A stretch of DNA of 14,025 nt from Thermoplasmata archaeon (lineage in GTDB: Archaea; Thermoplasmatota; Thermoplasmata; Lutacidiplasmatales; UBA184): NCBI GenBank assembly GCA_030039995.1, contig JASHUL010000249.1, forward strand, positions 1-14,025. The letters run 5' to 3'. A program made the translations under genes and the position numbers. The notes under the pieces are model-generated. The model saw only the letters and a program-made list of their open reading frames with translations. It was not told where the DNA came from and searched no databases. The first letter of the stretch is position 1. Each line of letters starts with the position of its first letter. This document shows positions 1-6,227 of the stretch, piece after piece.

Positions 1-1
1 G

Positions 2-892
2 AGCCTCGACCCGGGGATGTTCCGCGACAAGTACCGTTCGATCGAGGTCGGGGACGCGCACTGGGAGGCGTTCCATGTCACTCCGAGCCGGGAATACCCC
101 TGGGACCCGAAGTCGACGTACCTCGCGGAGGCGCCGTACCTCAAGCTGCCGGCGCCGTGGTTGCCGCACGACGGGGGCCTCCTCGTCCGAGGGGCCCGCG
201 CCCTGGTCGCGCTCGGCGACCGGGTCTCCACCGACCACATCTCGCCCGCGGGCGAGATCCCCGAGAGCACCCCGGCCGGGCAGTGGCTCCTCGCCCACGG
301 CGTGGCGGTCCGGGACTTCAACACCTACGGTACGCGCCGCGGTCACCACGAGGTGATGATCCGCGGTACGTTCGCGAACGTACGGCTGAAGAACGAGCTC
401 GCGGCGCCGCGCGAGGGAGGCTTCACGGCGCATCTGCCCGACGGGGAGGTCCAGACGGTCTTCTCGGCGGCCGAAAAATATCGGACCGAGGGCGTTCCGC
501 TGGTCGTCCTCGGCGGGAAGAGCTACGGTCAGGGTAGCTCGCGGGACTGGGCCGCGAAAGGCCCGCGGCTGCTCGGCGTCGGCGCCGTGTTGGTCGAGAG
601 CTTCGAGAGGATCCACCGTTCGAACCTGATCGAGATGGGCGTACTGCCGCTCACGTTCCCCGAGGGGAGGGGATGGAAGGCGCTCGGACTTGACGGCCGC
701 GAGTCGTTCGAGTTGCGCGTCGAGGGCGGGGTGCTCGCGCCCCGCGGCGCCGTCGCGGTCCGGGCGACGAAGGCGGACGGGAGTTCCGTCACCTTCGAGG
801 CCCGCTCGGAGCTCCACTCCGCGACGGAGCTCGAGTACTACCGGGCCGGCGGGGTACTTCCGTACGTCCTGGAGCACCGCTTCGGCCGCTAG
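2..892 (+). CDS. acnA: Aconitate hydratase A, C-terminal part (5' end outside window)
   Basis: Aconitase interconverts citrate and isocitrate through cis-aconitate in the TCA cycle, using a [4Fe-4S] cluster in the cytoplasm. The visible 296 residues are the last third of the protein, covering the swivelling domain 4 of the AcnA/IRP type. The reading frame is open to the window edge and the first visible residues (SLDPGMFRDKY) fit the inter-domain linker, so the ATG at 17 is internal. Diagnostic motifs are GDRVSTDHISPAG, the RGTFANVRLKN segment, and the substrate-binding YGQGSSRDWAAKG followed by SFERIHRSNLIEMGVLPL, with the GSSR serine and arginine that contact substrate in known aconitases. 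The cluster-ligating cysteines would lie upstream and cannot be checked. Its stop codon overlaps that of the convergent methyltransferase in the palindrome CTAG. Family assignment is very secure; the A-type rather than B-type call follows from the motif spelling. Confidence 0.96.
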   Translation, partial: SLDPGMFRDKYRSIEVGDAHWEAFHVTPSREYPWDPKSTYLAEAPYLKLPAPWLPHDGGLLVRGARALVALGDRVSTDHISPAGEIPESTPAGQWLLAHGVAVRDFNTYGTRRGHHEVMIRGTFANVRLKNELAAPREGGFTAHLPDGEVQTVFSAAEKYRTEGVPLVVLGGKSYGQGSSRDWAAKGPRLLGVGAVLVESFERIHRSNLIEMGVLPLTFPEGRGWKALGLDGRESFELRVEGGVLAPRGAVAVRATKADGSSVTFEARSELHSATELEYYRAGGVLPYVLEHRFGR

Positions 893-1674
893 GCCGCGGC
901 GGGCGGGCGAAGGGGCACCCGCCACGCGGCGAGCGTCTCGACCCGCCGGAACGTGAACGTGGCGTCCCCGACCTCTTTCCGGGCCGCGGCGACCGCTCGG
1001 TCCACGACCTCCTCGGGGATGTCCAACAGGTGCCGGTGCGCGCGTCGGGAGAGCATCTCGAGCGGACGGGAGAGCGGGGCGGTCTCCGTACGGTCGTAGA
1101 CGACCGTCATTTCGTCCGGGGGGAACCGCGCGAGGATCTCGCGTTCCTTCCCGCCCGGGCCGTCGTCGCGCGACGGCATCGGATACCCTTGCTCGGCGAG
1201 GATACGGTAGACGATCCGGCGCGCCCGGTGCGCGTCGCGCCCTCGGCGGAGCGGGTCGGCGGGCGGTCGGACGAGCGCGAACGTACCCCGACGGCTGACC
1301 CGGCCCGCTTCCGACAGCGCCTCGAGCGGCCGGTCGAGGAGGTGCAGGACGTGCACGAAGAGCGTCGCGTCGAAGGCGCCCCGGTCGAACGGGAGTCGAT
1401 AGGCGCTGCCGTGGACGAGGCGAGGAAGCCGCTTCCCCCGAGCGTGGGAGAGCATTCCCCAGGAGGCGTCGAGACCGGTCACCGCGAAGCCCCGGTCGAG
1501 CAGCGGGCGGGCGACGCGGCCGGTGCCGACCCCGACCTCCAGGATCGAGGAGACGCCCGCCGTCCGCAGCTGCTCGGCCATCCGGTCGAGCGCCGCGGGT
1601 TCGAGCGGTTCGCGGGTGGCGTCGTAGGCCGGGGAGATCCGATCGAAGTCGCGGACGACCTCGCGGGTGGTCAC
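889..1674 (-). CDS. Class I SAM-dependent methyltransferase, substrate unknown
   Basis: This is a 261-residue soluble protein with a Rossmann-type methyltransferase fold. Near residues 44-62 it has motif I (ILEVGVGTGRVARPLLDRG), which binds S-adenosylmethionine, then an acidic residue in VTGLDAS after strand beta2, and FDATLFVHVLHLL around residue 102 as the beta4 segment. This resembles the UbiE/Methyltransf_11 group. The C-terminal 110 residues are basic and unlike anything I can name, so the substrate (small molecule, lipid or RNA) is not predictable. I prefer the GTG start at 1674, preceded by a G-rich stretch at 1681-1686; an in-frame TTG at 1680 would add two residues. It lies 58 nt behind the MFS gene on the same strand and may be the last gene of the marR-MFS unit. 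That would fit modification of a compound that is also exported, but this is inference only. Confidence 0.85.
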   Translation of the reverse strand: MTTREVVRDFDRISPAYDATREPLEPAALDRMAEQLRTAGVSSILEVGVGTGRVARPLLDRGFAVTGLDASWGMLSHARGKRLPRLVHGSAYRLPFDRGAFDATLFVHVLHLLDRPLEALSEAGRVSRRGTFALVRPPADPLRRGRDAHRARRIVYRILAEQGYPMPSRDDGPGGKEREILARFPPDEMTVVYDRTETAPLSRPLEMLSRRAHRHLLDIPEEVVDRAVAAARKEVGDATFTFRRVETLAAWRVPLRPPAAA

Positions 1675-1732
1675 GGGCAACCCCCCACTACGGCGCGCGC
1701 GACCGTCGCGACGCCTTTGCCCGCACGCCCCT

Positions 1733-3547
1733 TCACGGTCGGGAGCGTACCCCCGGCGACCCGGCCGGCCCCAACGCGCTCGAGGCCGCGGCGTCGGGCG
1801 ACGTGAGCGGAGGGGGCGCGCCCGTCGGAGGGGCGTCCTTCGGCTGCCCGTAGATGTAGCGCTCGCCCCTCAGGTAGGAGATGACCGCCGCGATCGCGGT
1901 CACGCTGCCGGCGAACGCGAACGCCTCGGAGATCGCCGAGCCGAACGCCGGCTGGATCGCGGTCGCGAAGAAGTGCGGGGCCGTCAGGCTCGCCACGACG
2001 TTCGGGGGGAGCGCCTGCCAACCCGGGACCGTGGCCGCCCCGGCGAGCAGCACGCTCATCGGGTTCTCCCCGAGGAACGCACCGAACAGCGCTCCGGTGG
2101 GATTGGACGCGACGACGGACGAGAGGATCCCCTGGTCGGGTGGACCGACCTGGGCGGCCGCGAGCGCATGGCTCACCGAACCGCCGAGACCCGTCGACAG
2201 CCCGACGATCACGATCGTGAAGAAGATCGCCATCGAGATCTGCTGGCCGGTGTTCTGCAGCGTCGCGAGCATGCCGGAGGCGGCGCCCCGGTTCTCGGGC
2301 GGCACCGCGCTCATCACGGAGGCCGCGTTCGGGGCCGCGAACATTCCCATGCCGACGCCGTTCAGATAGAGCAGGACGCCCATCTCCCAGTACTGGAAGT
2401 CGACGGGGAGGAACGCGAGGCAGAACAGGGTCGCGGAACCGAGGGCCATCCCGACGGTCGCGATGCCCCGCGGTCCCCGGCGGTCGGAGATCCAACCGCT
2501 CACGGGCCCGGCGGTGAGGAAGCCGAAGATCAGGGGCATCATGAACACCCCCGCCCACAGCGGGATCTCCGAGAACGAGTATCCGTGCAGGGGGAGCCAG
2601 ATCCCCTGGAACCAGACGACGAGAAGCAGCATGATGCCGCCCCGCGCGATCGAACCGAGGAAGGCGGCCGAGTTCCCCGCCGCGAACGAACGGTTCCGGA
2701 ACAGCGAGAGCCGGAACATCGGGTCCGGTACCCGGCTTTCAATGTAGAGGAAGAGCAGCATCGTGGCGACGCCCGCGACGAGCCCGGCGATCACCCACGG
2801 GCTCGACCAGCCCATCGGCTGACCGCCGTACGGCAGCAGACCGTACGTGAGCGAGATCAGGAGCAGCGTCAGCCCCAGCGCGAACGTCGTGTTCCCCAGG
2901 TAGTCGATCTTCTGGCCGGACCGGCGGACCGAGATCTCCCGCAGGCGCGCGTACGCCCAGATCGTCCCGATGACGCCGACGGGGACGCTCACGAGGAAGA
3001 TCAGTCGCCAGGTCGGGAGGACGAGGCCGGCGAAGTGAAGGTCGGGGATCCCCGCCAGGATGCCCCCCGCCACGAGCCCGACGATCGAGCCGCCGATGAA
3101 CGCGACCTGGTTCACGCCCATCGCCTTCCCGCGCTCGTTCGGGGGGAACGCGTCCGTGAGCAGCGCGGCGGAGTTCGCGAAGAGGAACGCCGCGCCGACC
3201 GCCTGGATCAACCGGAAGCCGACGAGGGCCCAGGCTCCGGTCGCGCCGGTCCACGGCTCGAGGAACAACAGGATCGAACCCGTGGAGAAGATCGCGAAGC
3301 CGAAATTGTACATCCGTGCGCGGCCCCACATGTCGGAGAGGCGGCCGAACGTGACGAGCAACGTCGCCGTCACCACGCCGTAGCCGAGCAGGAGCCAGAT
3401 CAAGATCGGGAAGCTCGCCGGAAGGAACGGGTCGACGCCGAGTCCCTTGAAGATGACCGGTAGGGAGATCAGCACGATCGTCCCGTCCAGCGAGGCCAGC
3501 AGTCCGCCGAGGGTGGTGTTGGACAGGACGGTCCACTTGTACTCCAT
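1733..3547 (-). CDS. MFS drug/proton antiporter, DHA2 (EmrB/QacA) type
   Basis: The product is a 604-residue integral membrane transporter of the 14-TM DHA2 branch of the major facilitator superfamily, expected to expel toxic compounds in exchange for protons. TM1 contains LDGTIVLISLP, the family's charged TM1 motif. The cytoplasmic loop 2-3 motif A reads FGRLSDMWGRARMYNFG (about residues 67-83), and a second copy-like loop reads GWISDRRGPRG in the C-terminal half. A glycine-rich FIGGSIVGLVAGGILAG stretch matches antiporter motif C in TM5. A long polar-to-hydrophobic loop lies before the last helix, and the last ~35 residues are a Pro/Ala-rich cytoplasmic tail. I place the start at the ATG at 3547: upstream codons to 3601 read into marR and lack membrane character, this ATG leaves a 1-nt gap after the marR stop, and GGGAG sits about 8 nt before it. 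The substrate is unknown. Confidence 0.93.
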   Translation of the reverse strand: MEYKWTVLSNTTLGGLLASLDGTIVLISLPVIFKGLGVDPFLPASFPILIWLLLGYGVVTATLLVTFGRLSDMWGRARMYNFGFAIFSTGSILLFLEPWTGATGAWALVGFRLIQAVGAAFLFANSAALLTDAFPPNERGKAMGVNQVAFIGGSIVGLVAGGILAGIPDLHFAGLVLPTWRLIFLVSVPVGVIGTIWAYARLREISVRRSGQKIDYLGNTTFALGLTLLLISLTYGLLPYGGQPMGWSSPWVIAGLVAGVATMLLFLYIESRVPDPMFRLSLFRNRSFAAGNSAAFLGSIARGGIMLLLVVWFQGIWLPLHGYSFSEIPLWAGVFMMPLIFGFLTAGPVSGWISDRRGPRGIATVGMALGSATLFCLAFLPVDFQYWEMGVLLYLNGVGMGMFAAPNAASVMSAVPPENRGAASGMLATLQNTGQQISMAIFFTIVIVGLSTGLGGSVSHALAAAQVGPPDQGILSSVVASNPTGALFGAFLGENPMSVLLAGAATVPGWQALPPNVVASLTAPHFFATAIQPAFGSAISEAFAFAGSVTAIAAVISYLRGERYIYGQPKDAPPTGAPPPLTSPDAAASSALGPAGSPGVRSRP

Positions 3548-3548
3548 C

Positions 3549-4016
3549 TCACACGCTCCCGGGGGCGTTCCGAAGCGCCCGCAGTACGGCTTCGAGTCCA
3601 ACCGAGAGCGCCTGACGTTCTCCCGCGGACATCGCCCGGTCGAGGTAGCGGAGGATCGTCGCCTTCACGGCGTCCGCTTCGGCGAGCATGCGCTCGCCCG
3701 AGGACGTCACCTGGATCAACACCGCCCGCCGGTCCGACGGGTCGGGGACGCGACGGACGAGCCGACGTGTCTCGAGTCGGTCAATGACGGCGGTCGTTCC
3801 CGCCGCGGTGAGCCCGAGGGCGCGGGCGACGTCGGACGCCTTCGCCGAAGTGCGCTCGCAGCGGTAGAGCGCGACGAAATCCGAATAGGAGAGGTCGGAA
3901 CCTTGAAGGGAGTGCGCAAAGCGCTCGCGGAGGAGGATGTTCGCCTCCCGCAGCGCCTGCCAGGGACGGTCCCGGGCCGCATCACCGGGGCTTCCCCGTC
4001 CTTCCGTACGCTGCAT
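3549..4016 (-). CDS. MarR-family winged-helix transcriptional regulator
   Basis: This is a 155-residue dimeric DNA-binding repressor of the MarR family. The helix-turn-helix spans about residues 61-89 (SDVARALGLTAAGTTAVIDR and following), and the beta-wing has the family signature DPSDRRAVLIQVT near residues 92-104. Flanking helices at both ends would form the dimer and ligand pocket. I chose the ATG at 4016 over the longer frame to 4199. The extra 61 codons are Arg/Pro-rich, run through the AT-rich promoter island and do not look like protein. A TATA-like element sits about 24 nt upstream of this ATG, which suggests a leaderless or nearly leaderless transcript. The gene directly precedes the MFS pump (1-nt gap), the usual arrangement for a ligand-relieved repressor of an efflux gene. 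Autoregulation through the repeats at 4035-4061 is likely but inferred. Confidence 0.93.
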   Translation of the reverse strand: MQRTEGRGSPGDAARDRPWQALREANILLRERFAHSLQGSDLSYSDFVALYRCERTSAKASDVARALGLTAAGTTAVIDRLETRRLVRRVPDPSDRRAVLIQVTSSGERMLAEADAVKATILRYLDRAMSAGERQALSVGLEAVLRALRNAPGSV

Positions 4017-4033
4017 GCCCGACTCCGAGACGA

Positions 4034-4061
4034 AGCATATAATTCGATTCCGTATAATACG
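4034..4061. promoter_or_regulatory. AT-rich divergent promoter/operator island between marR and the wHTH gene
   Basis: In an otherwise GC-rich region this short island is strongly AT-rich. Read on the minus strand it contains CGTATTATACG, a GAAT spacer and then CGAATTATATG: two 11-bp elements identical at 9 of 11 positions, with starts 15 bp apart. The first (4051-4061) is an exact palindrome around one central base. The proximal element lies about 24 nt upstream of the marR ATG, the distance expected of a TATA box for leaderless initiation. On the plus strand, TATAAT at 4053-4058 would place initiation near 4080-4085, just before the ATG at 4095. The island can therefore serve both directions, with repressor and TBP competing for the same bases. 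Operator function is inferred. Confidence 0.65.
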
Positions 4062-4094
4062 ATTTTGGACTAATTCCGGCCTTCGCCCGCCCCG

Positions 4095-4532
4095 ATGACC
4101 CGCGGACCGGAGGGGCGGTCGATTCGGCGAGACTCGGGGTCGTGGCCGCGGGGTGCAGGTCGGCGCCCGCCGCGCGGGTCGCGGGTCGCGCCGGAACATT
4201 CATGGGGAGCGGAGAACTCCCGACGCGCGGTGCAGGCTCCTCGCGACGCCTTCTACCGTGAACGATCACCGGGCTCGTTCGAAGAACGGGTGACCGCCTT
4301 CCTGGGCGAACACCCGAACGAACCGTTCACCGCCGAGCAGATCGGGATCGCCATCGGCGAGCCCGGTCTTAAGGCCCCCCCGAACGAGACCGACGTGGCC
4401 GGCATCGCCCGCGGCATGCGCCTTCTCCACCTGATGAATCGGTTGGAACTCCTCACGGAGAAGGCCAAGATCGAGCGCCGAAATATCCAGACCCAACGCG
4501 GCATCGCGAAGTACTACATCGCGCGGCCGTAG
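4095..4532 (+). CDS. Small winged-helix-like protein, function unknown
   Basis: I do not recognise a named family. The C-terminal ~88 residues, from SPGSFEERVTAFLGEHPNEP onward, look like a compact winged helix: helix 1 ends at FLGEHP, EPFTAEQIGIAIG matches the helix opening many archaeal wHTH domains, RGMRLLHLMNRLELL would be the recognition helix region, and RRNIQTQRGIAKYYIA fits a beta-wing. The first ~60 residues are Arg/Gly/Pro-rich and low in complexity, so the start is uncertain. ATG at 4095 gives 145 residues; an in-frame GTG at 4230 gives 100 residues and keeps the whole domain. The plus-strand TATA-like element in the divergent island supports transcription starting near 4083, which slightly favours 4095. 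It is divergent from marR and convergent with tRNA-Arg. A transcriptional role is inferred from fold only. Confidence 0.7.
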   Translation: MTRGPEGRSIRRDSGSWPRGAGRRPPRGSRVAPEHSWGAENSRRAVQAPRDAFYRERSPGSFEERVTAFLGEHPNEPFTAEQIGIAIGEPGLKAPPNETDVAGIARGMRLLHLMNRLELLTEKAKIERRNIQTQRGIAKYYIARP

Positions 4533-4674
4533 CGGCGTCTCCGGCAGGAGTGCCGCCCGTTCGGCCCGAACGCGCCCCGGGTAGCTTCGACCGCGCACGG
4601 CCCTCGGCTTTCCTCCGAGTCCCGCTCGGCCGATCATCTCCGGCCGTCACGAACCGTGGGGTGAACCGGGGAAC
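4533..4674. other. Intergenic gap between convergent wHTH gene and tRNA-Arg
   Basis: These 142 bases lie between two genes that point at each other. I see no ORF with coding character, no oligo-T run on either strand that would make an obvious terminator, and no repeat. The tRNA 3' end is followed on its own strand by a C-rich sequence rather than by an encoded CCA. Confidence 0.5.
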
Positions 4675-4779
4675 GCCCGTGCTGGGATTCGAACCCAGGT
4701 CTGAGGCTCCGCAGGCCTCTAGGATAATCCAGTGCAGCGGGTCGGGCTGGGGCCCGCCCCGTAGCTACCCCACACGGGC
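4675..4779 (-). tRNA. tRNA-Arg (anticodon GCG) with a D-loop intron
   Basis: Read on the minus strand, a complete cloverleaf is present. The acceptor stem is GCCCGTG paired with CACGGGC (7 bp), the T-arm is CTGGG-TTCGAAT-CCCAG, and the anticodon arm is GAGGC-CTGCGGA-GCCTC. The loop places GCG at 34-36, reading Arg CGC/CGU codons, with G37. The variable loop is AGAC and the D-stem is GGGT/TCCT with a T·T mismatch at 13-22. The discriminator base is G and no CCA is encoded, so CCA must be added after transcription. The gene is 105 nt long, about 30 more than normal, and all the excess lies in the D-loop between G15 and the conserved GG. TATA-like TTTTATAC on this strand (4829-4822) lies about 45 nt upstream and could be its promoter. 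Anticodon and amino-acid identity are confident; the intron register is less so. Confidence 0.9.
4733..4761 (-). other. Predicted 29-nt tRNA intron in the D-loop, bulge-helix-bulge type
   Basis: The insertion folds into a hairpin with 9 pairs and one G·A mismatch (GGGGCGGGC against GCCCGACCC) closed by CCCA. Around it a bulge-helix-bulge can be drawn: central helix TAGC/GCTG (four pairs, one U·G), a 3-nt bulge TAC on the 5' side and a 3-nt bulge CAC on the 3' side. That is the geometry recognised by archaeal tRNA-splicing endonuclease, though the outer helix is absent (relaxed HBh' form). Cutting two bases into each bulge removes 29 nt and leaves a 76-nt tRNA with a 13-nt D-loop, two longer than usual. 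Cuts after the first, second or third bulge base give the same mature sequence. Position and structure are seen; splicing is inferred. Confidence 0.65.
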
Positions 4780-4821
4780 ATCTGGCGGTTCGCTCGTACC
4801 CCGCGCGCCGAGGAAGGTCGC

Positions 4822-4830
4822 GTATAAAAG
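4822..4830. promoter_or_regulatory. Archaeal TATA box for gatD, possibly shared with tRNA-Arg
   Basis: CGTATAAAAGG is close to an ideal archaeal TATA box and stands alone in a GC-rich intergenic region. On the plus strand it predicts transcription initiation at about 4849-4853, between the far-upstream in-frame ATG of gatD at 4845 and the ATG at 4914; this is the main reason for the later start. Read on the minus strand it is CTTTTATACG, which would start a transcript near 4800, about 20 nt before tRNA-Arg. Dual use is inferred. Confidence 0.65.
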
Positions 4831-4913
4831 GTCGGGTCCGCGCGGTGCGCTCCCGATGTGACCGTTATGAGCCGGCGACGTTCCTCGGCGGTCCGAGGTC
4901 TCCGAGTCGTCCG

Positions 4914-6227
4914 ATGTCCGGCGCGGATCCCGACGACCCGTGGTCGCTGCTTCGGTCCGCGCGCGCGGGGCAGCGGCTGGAACTGAAGGACGACCGCGGT
5001 CGGACGTGGACCGGCACTCTCGTGCCGAGGCCCGACTCGGCCGACGATGGCGTGGTGCAGCTCAAGTTGGACTCGGGGTACAATGTGGGGGTTCGGGTTT
5101 CTCCGGGGTCCCAGCTTCGCTTTCTCCCGCCGGAATCCGAGCGAACCCCGACCGCTCCTCAGGGGCGTGCGCGGACGGCGGGCGGGAACGGGCCGTGGGT
5201 CTCCCTTCTCACCACGGGCGGTACGATCGCGTCCCGGGTCGACTACGAGACCGGCGGGGTACGTCCGGTCCAGGATGAAGGCGAGATCCTCGACTTCTAC
5301 CCGGAGTTGCAGGCCGAGGGTCCGGTCCGTATCGTGCCGGTGTTCGACCGGCTCAGCGAGGACATCGCTCCCGACGATTGGGTCACGCTCGCCGCACGTA
5401 TCGTCGCGGAGTTCACGGACGGAGCGCAGGGCGTCGTGGTCGCCCACGGAACGGACACCCTCGCGTTCACCTCGGCCGCGCTGAGCTTCCTCCTCCAGGA
5501 CCTACCGGGACCGGTCGTGCTGGTCGGCGCCCAACGGTCGCCCGACCGCCCGTCGTCCGACGGGCCGTCGAACCTCGCGGCCGGCGTCCGGGTCGCGCGG
5601 AGCCCCCTCGTCGGTGAGGTGCTCGTCGTTATGCATGCCGGCCTCTCCGACGGCCGTTTCGCGATCCACCGCGGAACGCGGGTCCGCAAGATGCACTCGA
5701 GCCGACGGGACGCTTTCGAGAGTCGGAACGGTCCCCCGATCGGCTACGTCGATGCGGACGGGGTCCATTGGGACCGAGAGGTCCGGCCCGCCGCGTCGGG
5801 TCCTCCCCGGCTGGACGGCCCGATCGACCGGGCGGGGGGTCTCTTGTACTCCTTCCCGGGCCTTCCCCCCGAGAGCGCGGAGGCGTTCGCGAAGGACCTT
5901 CGCGGGCTCGTGCTCGCGGGCACCGGGCTCGGTCACGTTTCGTCCGTCCACCTCGACTGGATCCGTCGCGCGGTCGCGGCGGGCAAGGTCGTCGCGATGA
6001 CGACGCAATGCCTCGAAGGGAACGTCGACCCGTTCGTCTACGCGACCGGTCGGGAGCTCCAACGCGCCGGGGTGGTCTATCTGGGTGACCTGCTCCCCGA
6101 GGTCGCGTACGCGAAGCTCCTGTGGGCGCTCGGCCACGCGAGCGACCCGCGGGCCGTGGAGGCATTGCTCCTGTCCGACGTCGCCGGCGAGTTCGAGTGG
6201 CGCCACCGCTCGGGCGGTGACTCGTGA
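4914..6227 (+). CDS. gatD: Glutamyl-tRNA(Gln) amidotransferase subunit D
   Basis: GatD is the asparaginase-like subunit of the archaeal GatDE complex: it releases ammonia from an amide donor so that GatE can turn Glu-tRNA(Gln) into Gln-tRNA(Gln). The 437 residues begin with the small GatD-specific beta domain (about 17-72, including LKLDSGYNVGVRV). The type I asparaginase fold follows, with the nucleophile motif LLTTGGTIAS (Thr100/Thr101 region), the second catalytic motif VVAHGTDTLAF (Thr180, Asp181) and RVRKMHSSRRDAFES carrying the catalytic lysine 259. Length is normal. I set the start at the ATG at 4914, not 4845: the 23 extra residues are Arg/Ser/Pro-rich and lie largely upstream of the predicted transcription start. 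The stop overlaps the gatE GTG in GTGA, so the two subunits are probably made in step by coupled translation. Confidence 0.97.
   Translation: MSGADPDDPWSLLRSARAGQRLELKDDRGRTWTGTLVPRPDSADDGVVQLKLDSGYNVGVRVSPGSQLRFLPPESERTPTAPQGRARTAGGNGPWVSLLTTGGTIASRVDYETGGVRPVQDEGEILDFYPELQAEGPVRIVPVFDRLSEDIAPDDWVTLAARIVAEFTDGAQGVVVAHGTDTLAFTSAALSFLLQDLPGPVVLVGAQRSPDRPSSDGPSNLAAGVRVARSPLVGEVLVVMHAGLSDGRFAIHRGTRVRKMHSSRRDAFESRNGPPIGYVDADGVHWDREVRPAASGPPRLDGPIDRAGGLLYSFPGLPPESAEAFAKDLRGLVLAGTGLGHVSSVHLDWIRRAVAAGKVVAMTTQCLEGNVDPFVYATGRELQRAGVVYLGDLLPEVAYAKLLWALGHASDPRAVEALLLSDVAGEFEWRHRSGGDS

Noticed and set aside
1667..3463. A 598-codon plus-strand frame opposite the MFS gene
   Set aside because: It is rich in Arg, Glu, Asp and Gly with no hydrophobic core or motif, and lies antisense to an unmistakable transporter.
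4017..4199. Longer marR start adding 61 residues
   Set aside because: The added residues run through the AT-rich promoter island and are low-complexity Arg/Pro sequence; the ATG at 4016 gives a normal MarR length.
4738..4761. The GC hairpin in the tRNA region as a transcription terminator
   Set aside because: It lies inside the D-loop of an otherwise intact tRNA, has no T-run after it, and fits a bulge-helix-bulge intron better.
4845..4913. Earlier gatD start at 4845
   Set aside because: The TATA box at 4822-4830 predicts transcription starting after that ATG, and the extra residues are unlike GatD N-termini.
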